NCBI GenBank assembly: GCA_028284465.1
Contig: JANQRR010000023.1
Coordinates: forward strand, 1-64,000
DNA: 64,000 nucleotides
Reading direction: 5' to 3'
DNA from: Gammaproteobacteria bacterium
GTDB taxonomy: Bacteria > Pseudomonadota > Gammaproteobacteria > JAJFKO01
A model generated the notes under the pieces. It was given only the letters and a program-made list of their open reading frames with translations, was not told the origin of the DNA and ran no database searches. The translations under genes were made by a program, and so were the position numbers. Positions 44,306 to 50,569 of the stretch are shown in pieces (position 1 is the stretch's first letter; each line of letters starts with the position of its first letter).

Positions 44306-44379
44306 TCCCGACCCATGGATTCGAACCACGCCTTCCAGATCCACACTCTGGCGTGCTTAACCGCTAACACTAAATCGGG
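44306..44379 (-). tRNA. tRNA-His (GTG), without G-1
   Basis: 74 nt cloverleaf: acceptor CCCGATT/GGTCGGG, D stem GTG/CAC, anticodon stem CCAGA/TCTGG with loop GTGTGGA (anticodon GTG), T arm CGTGG TTCGAAT CCATG, discriminator A73. No CCA encoded. The base before position 1 is T, so the usual extra G-1 of bacterial tRNA-His is not encoded; A73 goes with this in alphaproteobacteria. Confidence 0.85.
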
Positions 44380-44381
44380 AA

Positions 44382-44555
44382 TTAGAAATATCGGAAAGTT
44401 TTTTGCTTTATGTCACCACATTTTTCGCACTGTAAAATGTGTATTGCGCCTATAACACGATCATCTTCCGCAATTGATATTTCGCCTTCTTTATAAATGG
44501 TCCACTTGTGTTCACAAGTCTTGCCCCATATCAACCATTTTAATAATTTGATCAT
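44382..44555 (-). CDS. Small zinc-ribbon-like protein between tRNAs
   Basis: 57 aa. WGKTCEHKW and LQCEKCGDIKQKTF give a Cys/His plus CxxC arrangement that could hold one zinc. It fills the gap between tRNA-Asn and tRNA-His on the same strand. Confidence 0.6.
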   Translation of the reverse strand: MIKLLKWLIWGKTCEHKWTIYKEGEISIAEDDRVIGAIHILQCEKCGDIKQKTFRYF

Positions 44556-44571
44556 GTTCTGCTTTCAAAAG

Positions 44572-44645
44572 CTGGAATAGTAGGAATCGAACCTACCATA
44601 AACTGGTTAACAGCCAGTCGCGTCCACCTTGTTCGCCTTATTCCA
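44572..44645 (-). tRNA. tRNA-Asn (GTT)
   Basis: 74 nt: acceptor TGGAATA/TATTCCA, D stem GCG/CGC, anticodon stem ACTGG/CCAGT with loop CTGTTAA, T arm GTAGG TTCGATT CCTAC, discriminator G. No CCA encoded. Confidence 0.9.
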
Positions 44646-44654
44646 TTGCTTATG

Positions 44655-44729
44655 TCTGAGTGATTGGATTTGAACCAATGGCCTCCTGCGTCCAAGGCAG
44701 GCGCTCTACGCAAGCTGAGCTACACTCAG
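44655..44729 (-). tRNA. tRNA-Pro (TGG)
   Basis: 75 nt: acceptor CTGAGTG/CACTCAG, D stem GCTC/GAGC, anticodon stem CCTGC/GCAGG with loop CTTGGAC, T arm ATTGG TTCAAAT CCAAT, discriminator A. Confidence 0.93.
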
Positions 44730-44731
44730 TA

Positions 44732-45100
44732 TCACTTAACACATTGTCGAAGTTTACGACAGCGTTCAGGATGCATCAAACGGCAAGCTTTGTCAATTAA
44801 ATGTGGGACTTTTTTTGCAGCGAAACAGTCGGCTTTATATTCATTTTTAATGCCTTTCGCATGCGCACATTCGTGCCAGAACACGAACTCAAAACCATGT
44901 CTTTCAGCCAAGAAAGGATTGATTACGATAAATCCTTTGCGGCCACCAGCGATCTTTTTGTACTGAAAATCAACAAGAATAATGGCATCATCACAGTGAT
45001 ACCATTTGCCTTTATGCTTTATTCCTGATTTTCCTTCAGCAGTAAACAGTATACTGAACACCAATAAGAAAGAACCAGCCAATAAAAACTTATTAAGCAT
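44732..45100 (-). CDS. Secreted HExxH metalloprotease-like protein
   Basis: 122 aa. N-terminal signal peptide (NKFLLAGSFLLVFSILFTAEG) then FVFWHECAHAKGIKNEYKAD with HECAH at 76-80 and a downstream Asp as possible third zinc ligand. Five or more Cys suggest disulfides, hence a periplasmic location. Might cut a host envelope protein or a phage lysis factor. Its stop is next to tRNA-Pro. Confidence 0.65.
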   Translation of the reverse strand: MLNKFLLAGSFLLVFSILFTAEGKSGIKHKGKWYHCDDAIILVDFQYKKIAGGRKGFIVINPFLAERHGFEFVFWHECAHAKGIKNEYKADCFAAKKVPHLIDKACRLMHPERCRKLRQCVK

Positions 45101-45291
45101 TATCCGCCTTTAAACCAATTAGTAGCAACCTTAGTTCGCTTTAGTTTGGTATACTTTCGTCTATTATGTCTATTCGTAGCCATATAATCTACTTCATCAA
45201 TAAGAATTTCTTTTGAAATAGAATTTCTATAATCCTGTTGTTCTTCTAAAGTTTTAGGACTATTACGAAAGCATCTAGCTTTTTGCTTCAT
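45100..45291 (-). CDS. Small basic hypothetical protein
   Basis: 63 aa; GGAGATAT before ATG. Arg/Lys-rich with RHNRRKYTKLKRTKVATNWF near the end. Overlaps the metalloprotease-like gene by 1 nt. Lies at the end of the large structured region. Confidence 0.6.
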   Translation of the reverse strand: MKQKARCFRNSPKTLEEQQDYRNSISKEILIDEVDYMATNRHNRRKYTKLKRTKVATNWFKGG

Positions 45292-45299
45292 TATATCTC

Positions 45300-46778
45300 C
45301 AAAGTTTTAGGCAGCACCTACTTAATGAAGCGGGTTGCGATCCCTGACAGTATCAATCCAGGTATGAAAATCAACTTGCCGGTGCTCCTAACTGGTTAGT
45401 ATCAGGGGGTTATTTTGCTGGCCCCCTGATACTTGGCGCACTTGAGAAACCACGAGTGCCCCGGACAAATTCGACGCCAACTACTAAGCAAGTGCCGTCG
45501 TTTACGTTTCTAGCCACATGCAGCAACACCTGTACTGCTTTTTAGGCATCAAACCGAACTGCTCCATCTGTTACTAACATCTTGTGTACCCAAATGTTAG
45601 CCAAACTTCTCCCTTGCCGCGAGCGTATAGTAATTCGCGTTTGCGCACATAGAGCTATGAATTCACTTACCATGCAAGGGTTTCTAATGCTCTTTCAGGG
45701 ACAGGCGACTTCACTTATGGCCATTCTGACGATAAGATCCATTTTCCACTCAGACAACTTGGATTGCCTATTGAGCAACTTTCCTCCAGGGTCTTATTGG
45801 CTACTTCCAAGTTCACCAACCGAGTTCCCGGTATGCGTTGTATTACACCATCTGCCCCTGAAAGGGCACTATTAGAATAAGCTGAGATTACACCTATTCA
45901 TGGAAGCCTTTGAACCGTACGGCATAGCCTTGCGAGCTGCCTTAATCCTTTATCCACTAGGCGGTTTTTACACCTATCCTAGTATCTTCCAGTGCTGCGT
46001 TTTTTAAGTGGTCGCGTAACCACTGTCATACGTAACTAATCGTCCATCATTATTACACTTGCCTTGCGAGCAATTAGGCTTTGCGGGCCATGTCGTCATT
46101 CCGAACAAACTTCTCCACCTTGCGAGTTTTGAAGCACTACATTCCGTTGCCGGTGTAGTATTAAGCACCTTTCGTTACGTACCGAGGCAGTCTTTGCTTT
46201 TAAACATGCAGTTCAAATGCACGCTGGACAGGGATCGAACCTGCTACCCACAGATTATAAGTCTGTTGCTCTACCAATTGAGCTACCAAGCAAACCTACT
46301 AAGATGTGCTGCCTCGGTTGCTTCATATCCTTTTGGGATACAAAATACAACACACCTTCTGTCTTTCGCCTTGCGAGCTACTAAACCATCTTTCGAGATA
46401 ACGTGAACGTGCCCCGTTACCTTTGAGATTACGAGCCTACCCTTGTGCGCTAACACTCGGATCATCTCGACACACGTTGATTTTCAGTTCTCACAATATT
46501 TGCGCGTACTAGTGCAACTGCCATTGCTTAACTACTCACCGATTCGGCTCTGTAGCTTATCCTTTCGGACTAAAACTATTGCTTTAAACTTAGCACCACC
46601 TGATTTGATGATGCCCCTTTCGGGAAATCCATGCTTTTATAGCTGGGCCATTGCTGGTGGAGATATGTAGGCTTTTCTCCGTTGGGCATGTCGCCATGCT
46701 TATCCTAATGACGCTATACCGCCAATTTCTTCCATTCGACTCTTGTACCTTACTTCAGTCGTTAACCTTTGTCAACAA
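45300..46778 (-). ncRNA. Candidate large structured RNA with embedded tRNA-like domain
   Basis: No convincing protein gene for about 1.48 kb on either strand. Instead there are many hairpins: a 12-bp stem at 45398-45409/45422-45433; 46007-46024 (AGTGGT/ACCACT); 46136-46159 (ACTACA and CCG paired across TTGC); GAAA-capped stems near 46558-46569 and 46616-46625. A 9-mer (CTCGCAAGG on the minus strand) occurs four times. A 10-bp stem 46181-46190/46309-46318 encloses a tRNA-like domain. The minus strand is favoured because the tRNA-like domain and the GNRA-type loops read on it. Size, complexity and tRNA neighbourhood recall the GOLLD and ROOL RNAs of phages; identity with either is not shown. 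Ends are uncertain. Confidence 0.6.
46220..46292 (-). tRNA. tRNA-like domain, anticodon TAT (Ile), with disrupted acceptor stem
   Basis: D arm GCTCAATTGGTAGAGC, anticodon stem ACAGA/TCTGT with loop CTTATAA, T arm GCAGG TTCGATC CCTGT are all well formed. The acceptor keeps only TTGG/CCAG; the outer three positions do not pair. Instead the 5' strand (TTTGCTT) is complementary to AAGCAAA at 46193-46199. It is thus more likely a domain of the surrounding RNA than a normal tRNA. Confidence 0.65.
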
Positions 46779-47081
46779 CTAAATTCGATTTTCTGCTTTT
46801 TTTCTTCCTGGCGTCCAGTGAAATCCCTTTTCCCAACCAGCCGGAATTTTAGCATACTTACTAATGCGCTTAGTTTCCGTACCATTGGTGATCGACTTGG
46901 TATTCTTGCCGTGATGAGGAATGCCTTTTGCTCTGTTATCAGCATGGTGTTTTAGATGAGCAAGAGACATTTTCTTCTTTGTCTCTTCACTCAAATTCCA
47001 CTTAGGCATAGCAGCCACACGCTTCTTTTGCGTGTTCGAAATTTTCTTTTTCGTTGCTGCGCTATGTACTTTAACAGGCAT
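46779..47081 (-). CDS. NUMOD3-containing homing-endonuclease-like protein
   Basis: 100 aa, AGAGGAT before ATG. N-terminal NUMOD3-type repeats (TKKKISNTQKKR, SEETKKKMSLAHLKHH) and a C-terminal SITNGTETKRISKYAKIPAGW followed by EKGFHW, a DNA-binding tail common in GIY-YIG and HNH homing enzymes. No nuclease domain is present, so it is a DNA-binding remnant or a partner. Directly upstream of the structured RNA. Confidence 0.7.
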   Translation of the reverse strand: MPVKVHSAATKKKISNTQKKRVAAMPKWNLSEETKKKMSLAHLKHHADNRAKGIPHHGKNTKSITNGTETKRISKYAKIPAGWEKGFHWTPGRKKAENRI

Positions 47082-47113
47082 GACTATCCTCTTTCATTTT
47101 GCCTAGTTTTTGG

Positions 47114-47186
47114 TTGCGGGTGTCGGATTTGCACCGACGATCTCCAGTTTATGAGACTGGCGAGTTAACTACTTCTCCAACCCGCA
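47114..47186 (-). tRNA. tRNA-Met (CAT)
   Basis: 73 nt: acceptor TGCGGGT/ACCCGCA, D stem GAG/CTC, anticodon stem CCAGT/ACTGG with loop CTCATAA, T arm GTCGG TGCAAAT CCGAC, discriminator A. Paired first base argues against an initiator; a lysidine-type Ile tRNA cannot be excluded. Confidence 0.9.
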
Positions 47187-47306
47187 TTAAAGATAAATCT
47201 TGGCTGCGATCACTACCAAACCAGATATTATGATCGCTCTCAACAGTGGAAACAAGTGATTTCTTGCTGCACTACGATACGGACAGTTCTTCTCTGCTTC
47301 ACTCAT
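47187..47306 (-). CDS. Tiny membrane protein
   Basis: 39 aa with one helix (AIIISGLVVIAAKIYL) at the C-terminus. ATGA overlap with the upstream gene; its stop codon abuts the first base of tRNA-Met. Confidence 0.55.
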   Translation of the reverse strand: MSEAEKNCPYRSAARNHLFPLLRAIIISGLVVIAAKIYL

Positions 47307-47518
47307 TTTTCTCTACATCTAATTGTCGAACCAGTTGCGTACACATTGAGATCTTGCTTTTGGCAATACTCAACCATAATTTTCATTCTTTTTGTTTTTT
47401 CTTGCTCGTCAAACTTATGCATATCACCAGTGAACTTTAACAAGAAAGCCATTGATACCATCACAGCACCAGCCATACCAATCGCAACAAAAACTGTTTC
47501 AAGTTTGTCAAATTTCAT
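47303..47518 (-). CDS. Small single-pass membrane protein
   Basis: 71 aa from ATG 47518. One helix (VFVAIGMAGAVMVSMAFLL), then a charged segment and two Cys at the end. Third in a chain of four tiny genes linked by ATGA overlaps. Confidence 0.6.
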   Translation of the reverse strand: MKFDKLETVFVAIGMAGAVMVSMAFLLKFTGDMHKFDEQEKTKRMKIMVEYCQKQDLNVYATGSTIRCREK

Positions 47519-47586
47519 GACTTCACCATTGCAGGTATATTTAATACCAAAGCTACAACTGTCAAGACAATTAATGTACCAATCAT
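47515..47586 (-). CDS. 23-aa transmembrane peptide
   Basis: Almost the whole peptide is one hydrophobic helix (MIGTLIVLTVVALVLNIPAM). Starts and ends in ATGA overlaps with its neighbours, which supports real translation despite the size. Confidence 0.45.
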   Translation of the reverse strand: MIGTLIVLTVVALVLNIPAMVKS

Positions 47587-47702
47587 TGTTTTTTTCCACA
47601 GTGAGGACAGAATTGTTCTTTTGGTTCCCAACCATCTGTAGCTACAGACCACCATAGCTTACAGAACTTGCATGTAAAGTAATAGATCGTTTCTTTATAC
47701 AA
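47583..47702 (-). CDS. 39-aa zinc-ribbon peptide
   Basis: Starts at TTG overlapping the upstream stop. Two Cys pairs, CKFC and CPHCG, 25 residues apart make a complete zinc ribbon (YYFTCKFCKLWWS ... QFCPHCGKKQ). No room for other domains. Confidence 0.5.
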   Translation of the reverse strand: MYKETIYYFTCKFCKLWWSVATDGWEPKEQFCPHCGKKQ

Positions 47703-47910
47703 CAGACATTGCCAAGAAGCAAATCAATGCTAGGACTATTGCTGCTATACTTAAATTCTGATACACGACTTTTTTATAATGGTCAACATGAAAATTCTCG
47801 ACTTCCAACTTTTCCATGCGATCCTGACCAAACACGTCTTGCGTTAGATGTTCGCCATAGCGATCCCTAAAATGGTTACGATGAACCAACTTTTCGTCCT
47901 GAGATTTCAT
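47695..47910 (-). CDS. Small C-terminally anchored membrane protein
   Basis: 71 aa, charged N-terminal 45 residues and one C-terminal helix (NLSIAAIVLALICFLAMSVV). Confidence 0.6.
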   Translation of the reverse strand: MKSQDEKLVHRNHFRDRYGEHLTQDVFGQDRMEKLEVENFHVDHYKKVVYQNLSIAAIVLALICFLAMSVV

Positions 47911-48070
47911 TTCTTATTTGTTGCCTTATTATTTCTTCTGTGAGATTTGACATCTTTACTTGTATTTCAAACCAAACTGTAGCTTCTACGTCCAAACTAA
48001 TATCAGGATGATAGTAAGGATCAACCTCAACTACACAATCGATCTTATTCTTGCACGTATAAGATGTCAT
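47876..48070 (-). CDS. LxxEF-tail family member, diverged
   Basis: 64 aa. Beta-like N-terminal half (DCVVEVDPYYHPDISLDVEA, TVWFEIQV) and tail EEIIRQQIRNEISGRK. Strand-then-helix layout is shared with other members. Confidence 0.55.
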   Translation of the reverse strand: MTSYTCKNKIDCVVEVDPYYHPDISLDVEATVWFEIQVKMSNLTEEIIRQQIRNEISGRKVGSS

Positions 48071-48236
48071 TATTCATCTCGTCTTTTAACGCATGACTTA
48101 TTGTATCAGGATGAACGTCGCTTATTTTTCCATACACATGACGCCAAACTTTAGATTCTACAAAAATAGATACAAAATCTGTATTCCACGGGCGGGGAGA
48201 TATTACTCGCTTTATTGTATATCGCAATCTAGCCAC
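48045..48236 (-). CDS. LxxEF-tail family member
   Basis: 63 aa if started at the GTG inside the upstream stop (GGTGGCTAG); a TTG at 48257 is also possible. Tail PDTISHALKDEMNNDILY. Confidence 0.52.
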   Translation of the reverse strand: MARLRYTIKRVISPRPWNTDFVSIFVESKVWRHVYGKISDVHPDTISHALKDEMNNDILYVQE

Positions 48237-48483
48237 CAAATACTGCCACACAAACAATGATAGTAAGAATAATACCGGCCATTACAAAACCCATTATAAA
48301 ATCATGATGCATATCTTTGTAGAAATCCTCACCTAACTGTTCAAGAATTGTAAGATCGTACGGATTATCGTGCTCAAAGATAATCGGTGCATTATTTGAT
48401 TGTTGTAATTCAGCTAACGCTTCAGCATATGATTCATGCCTTACTTTGCCATGAATAGGGCTTACTATTGGATAGTTCATCAT
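48229..48483 (-). CDS. Small C-terminally anchored membrane protein
   Basis: 84 aa. Polar N-terminal part, then a membrane helix at the end (FIMGFVMAGIILTIIVCVAV). Overlaps neighbours on both sides. Confidence 0.6.
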   Translation of the reverse strand: MMNYPIVSPIHGKVRHESYAEALAELQQSNNAPIIFEHDNPYDLTILEQLGEDFYKDMHHDFIMGFVMAGIILTIIVCVAVFGG

Positions 48484-48683
48484 CTCACCACTAAGCTAGC
48501 AAAAAATGCCACAATAGCAATAGTAAACGCAATAACCAATATCTCGACTAAGACATCAGTTCTTTTTTCTGTTGACATGTTTTTGGGGAATATTCTCACG
48601 CCAGAACATGTGCGAACTATGATTAAAGCCACAGACAAAAATACACTCAAAAGAGTGTACCATATGATTTTAATCAGTGTCAT
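48480..48683 (-). CDS. Small two-helix membrane protein
   Basis: 67 aa with helices near each end (IIWYTLLSVFLSVALIIV and VEILVIAFTIAIVAFFASLV). Its ribosome site AAGGA overlaps the foot of the long RNA stem upstream. Confidence 0.6.
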   Translation of the reverse strand: MTLIKIIWYTLLSVFLSVALIIVRTCSGVRIFPKNMSTEKRTDVLVEILVIAFTIAIVAFFASLVVR

Positions 48684-48689
48684 GACTAA

Positions 48690-49196
48690 TCCTTAAAACT
48701 TTGATCGAGATGTTCAGCTAACACTCAGAATCCTACTTTTCCCGTTTGGTGTGGTACTTGTTCAGGTTCCCTGTCGAGTTAAACAGACTTCTTTGCTTCA
48801 TGTACGCGCGACTATGGCCACTATAACAAAGCGTGCAGACTCTATAACTCAACATCTCGATCAAAGTTTTAAGTGGTGGGTTTCTGTTTCCAGGTACCCA
48901 CCGAACCCAGACTAGGCCGCTTGTGCCAAGTCAAGTGGTGCATTATCGTTTGCATCTAGTTACGGGCCGCGATGCGGTGCTTGCCATGCCGGTTGCCTAA
49001 ACTTCCCCTACGTCACCAGTCGATCCTATTTCACGCCCATCAGAAACAATCTCATCCCACTTGCTTTCACAGCGTGATCTCTGTGGTCAGTCTCAACATC
49101 ACTTCAAGGGCATTTCTGCCGAGATTGTTTGTGGTGGACGTGACGGCTTTGCAGCCGTGTCCTGTCTGATTTCGAAGTCGCCTCAAGCAGCAACGA
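48690..49196 (-). ncRNA. Candidate structured RNA with 23-bp long-range stem
   Basis: No protein gene in about 500 nt. A perfect 23-bp inverted repeat, 48692-48714 with 48851-48873, closes a 182-nt domain at the 3' end of the minus-strand transcript. Further pairs: GGTGGGT/ACCCACC around 48875-48902, AAACAATCTC/GAGATTGTTT (about 49044 and 49120), CACAG/CTGTG near 49068-49085 and ACGGCT/AGCCGT near 49144-49159. A strong promoter lies right upstream. It may act in trans, or as a long leader of the membrane-protein genes that follow. Confidence 0.6.
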
Positions 49197-49197
49197 T

Positions 49198-49230
49198 GGT
49201 ATTTATAACAAATCAAGTTTCAGTTGTCAA
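49198..49230 (-). promoter_or_regulatory. Strong sigma-70 promoter overlapping a T4-type late core
   Basis: Minus strand TTGACA (49225-49230), exactly 17 nt, TATAAA (49202-49207). The -10 is also part of TTATAAATACC, which fits the late promoter. It would start transcription near 49195, at the edge of the structured RNA. Confidence 0.75.
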
Positions 49231-49523
49231 TAGTGTATTTTCTTTGGTTGTACAATTTCCAGCGCTTCACCAGTAGAAACAACACATGCCATCATGTTAG
49301 GCGCTGTCATGAATAACGTATATGATCCTTTTTTACGATTGCCCCACAACTCCATCATGGGACCACTCTTTGTCAAGGCTATAGACAGTTGTTCTTCTTT
49401 AACTTTCTCTAGAACTTTAACTAGTCCATCACGAGGACCACACTTACCTACTTTAACGGGTGCTGACAATGCTGACGTTGCCGTGGACGTCAGAATGATT
49501 GCGGCAACTAGAAGATTTTTCAT
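49227..49523 (-). CDS. Secreted protein of unknown function
   Basis: 98 aa with signal peptide (KNLLVAAIILTSTATSALSA). Mature part has two Cys (KCGPRDGLVKVLEKVKEE and MMACVVSTGEALEI), probably a disulfide, and short beta strands (GSYTLFMTAP). Small periplasmic proteins of this type are found in alphaproteobacteria and their phages; function unknown. Confidence 0.65.
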   Translation of the reverse strand: MKNLLVAAIILTSTATSALSAPVKVGKCGPRDGLVKVLEKVKEEQLSIALTKSGPMMELWGNRKKGSYTLFMTAPNMMACVVSTGEALEIVQPKKIHY

Positions 49524-49560
49524 TAGATTTCTCTCTGTTATTTCTTCTATTTACCATGCC

Positions 49561-49589
49561 ACTATGACGCATCTAGACAGGCTTGTCAA
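49561..49589 (-). promoter_or_regulatory. Sigma-70-like promoter
   Basis: Minus strand TTGACA, 17 nt, CATAGT, about 40 nt before the secreted-protein ATG; it overlaps the 3' end of the next gene upstream. Confidence 0.5.
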
Positions 49590-49797
49590 CAAAATTATTT
49601 CTTAATTCCTCTATGATCTTAGATAGCAACAGAACATCATGATATATCATGGGCATTAGTTCATGCTTAGACAATCTACCAATTTGTGCCTCAACACTAT
49701 TTTCATATTTGCTTGCAAATGCAGTATAAACTTCAGTGTCTAACACATTATGTATTTGATTCTTTAAAAGAGATCTAGATGGTGATTCATTCATCAA
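49573..49797 (-). CDS. LxxEF-tail family member
   Basis: 74 aa. Helical, tail LLLSKIIEELRNNFVDKPV. Last of five adjacent family genes that follow uvsY on the minus strand. Confidence 0.58.
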   Translation of the reverse strand: MMNESPSRSLLKNQIHNVLDTEVYTAFASKYENSVEAQIGRLSKHELMPMIYHDVLLLSKIIEELRNNFVDKPV

Positions 49798-49978
49798 AAT
49801 CTATCTCCAATGCATTTATGATACCGTCTATTCTACCAAACAAACGCAAATCATCGCTGATTATAGCATCCCATGCGGCACAAATCTTACTATAAGCATC
49901 AGGATTTTTAGCAATTATTTGATTAAAAATGCTATCATCGAAACGCTTTTTCGCGTTGAATTTAATATCACTCATCAA
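49787..49978 (-). CDS. LxxEF-tail family member
   Basis: 63 aa. KFNAKKRFDDSIFNQIIAKN at the front, tail RIDGIINALEIDFDE. Overlaps both neighbours by 11 nt. Confidence 0.6.
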   Translation of the reverse strand: MMSDIKFNAKKRFDDSIFNQIIAKNPDAYSKICAAWDAIISDDLRLFGRIDGIINALEIDFDE

Positions 49979-50177
49979 ATTCTTCTTTCAAGAATTCAAG
50001 CACATCAGGCAAACGACCAAACAATGTCATGTCATCATTCCAGCCACAATTTAAGAATCCGTCATCGACATTTGTATCTGTATATGCTTCAGTACCAGCA
50101 ACAGCATGAAACACCATTCCATCAACCAAACCATGAACAGCGTCCGAGATAATTTTTTTATGCACAAAATTGTTCAT
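49968..50177 (-). CDS. LxxEF-tail family member
   Basis: 69 aa. The tail LFGRLPDVLEFLKEEFDE is among the clearest examples of the signature and shares LFGR with the downstream gene, pointing to recent duplication of the two. Confidence 0.62.
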   Translation of the reverse strand: MNNFVHKKIISDAVHGLVDGMVFHAVAGTEAYTDTNVDDGFLNCGWNDDMTLFGRLPDVLEFLKEEFDE

Positions 50178-50367
50178 TTTGTAATTGTTCCCTAATTTGC
50201 TTCAGTGCTGTTCCATCAACAACTGCTGGTTCCAATTTTCCATCAGATAGCACATCATTTTCTATACCAAGCGAAATGCCGTTGTGTGTTTCTGCTTGAT
50301 CATACATATTCTCATCCAAAATTTCAAACATTTCGTCTGAAATATGATCATTTATTATGATACGCAC
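50158..50367 (-). CDS. LxxEF-tail family member, diverged
   Basis: 69 aa, acidic, tail GTALKQIREQLQNEQFCA. Confidence 0.56.
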   Translation of the reverse strand: MRIIINDHISDEMFEILDENMYDQAETHNGISLGIENDVLSDGKLEPAVVDGTALKQIREQLQNEQFCA

Positions 50368-50569
50368 TCAAAATCTCCAATCTTAATTGTTGCCTGATTA
50401 TTGATGCTTTGCTGCCTTCATTGTTGAGAATTATTCCGTAGTTCCATCCAGTCAATCTAAATTTATGAAGAATACGCATACGCAAACCATCATCCACAAA
50501 TTCGTGTTTAACGGACGCATGAAACACTTCATTATCTGTTAACCGTTCTATCTTATTACACGCCATCAT
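50348..50569 (-). CDS. LxxEF-tail family member, diverged
   Basis: 73 aa. Basic strand region (GLRMRILHKFRLTGWNYGII), tail ASIIRQQLRLEILSAYHNK. Stop of uvsY lies directly before its start. Confidence 0.56.
   Translation of the reverse strand: MMACNKIERLTDNEVFHASVKHEFVDDGLRMRILHKFRLTGWNYGIILNNEGSKASIIRQQLRLEILSAYHNK

Noticed and set aside
44493-44502. TTTATAAATG as a plus-strand late promoter
   Set aside because: Lies within a minus-strand gene and no plus-strand gene follows.
45398-45433. The 12-bp hairpin as a transcription terminator
   Set aside because: No T-run on either strand; it fits better as part of the structured RNA.
45582-46955. Plus-strand ORFs of 70-115 aa within 45.6-46.95 kb
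   Set aside because: They cross tRNA-like and hairpin regions, lack ribosome sites and recognisable sequence, and run against the tRNA strand; better explained as chance frames over structured RNA and over the NUMOD3 gene.
47515-47586. TTGACA near 47571 on the minus strand as promoter
   Set aside because: Within coupled coding genes and without a convincing -10 at 17 nt.
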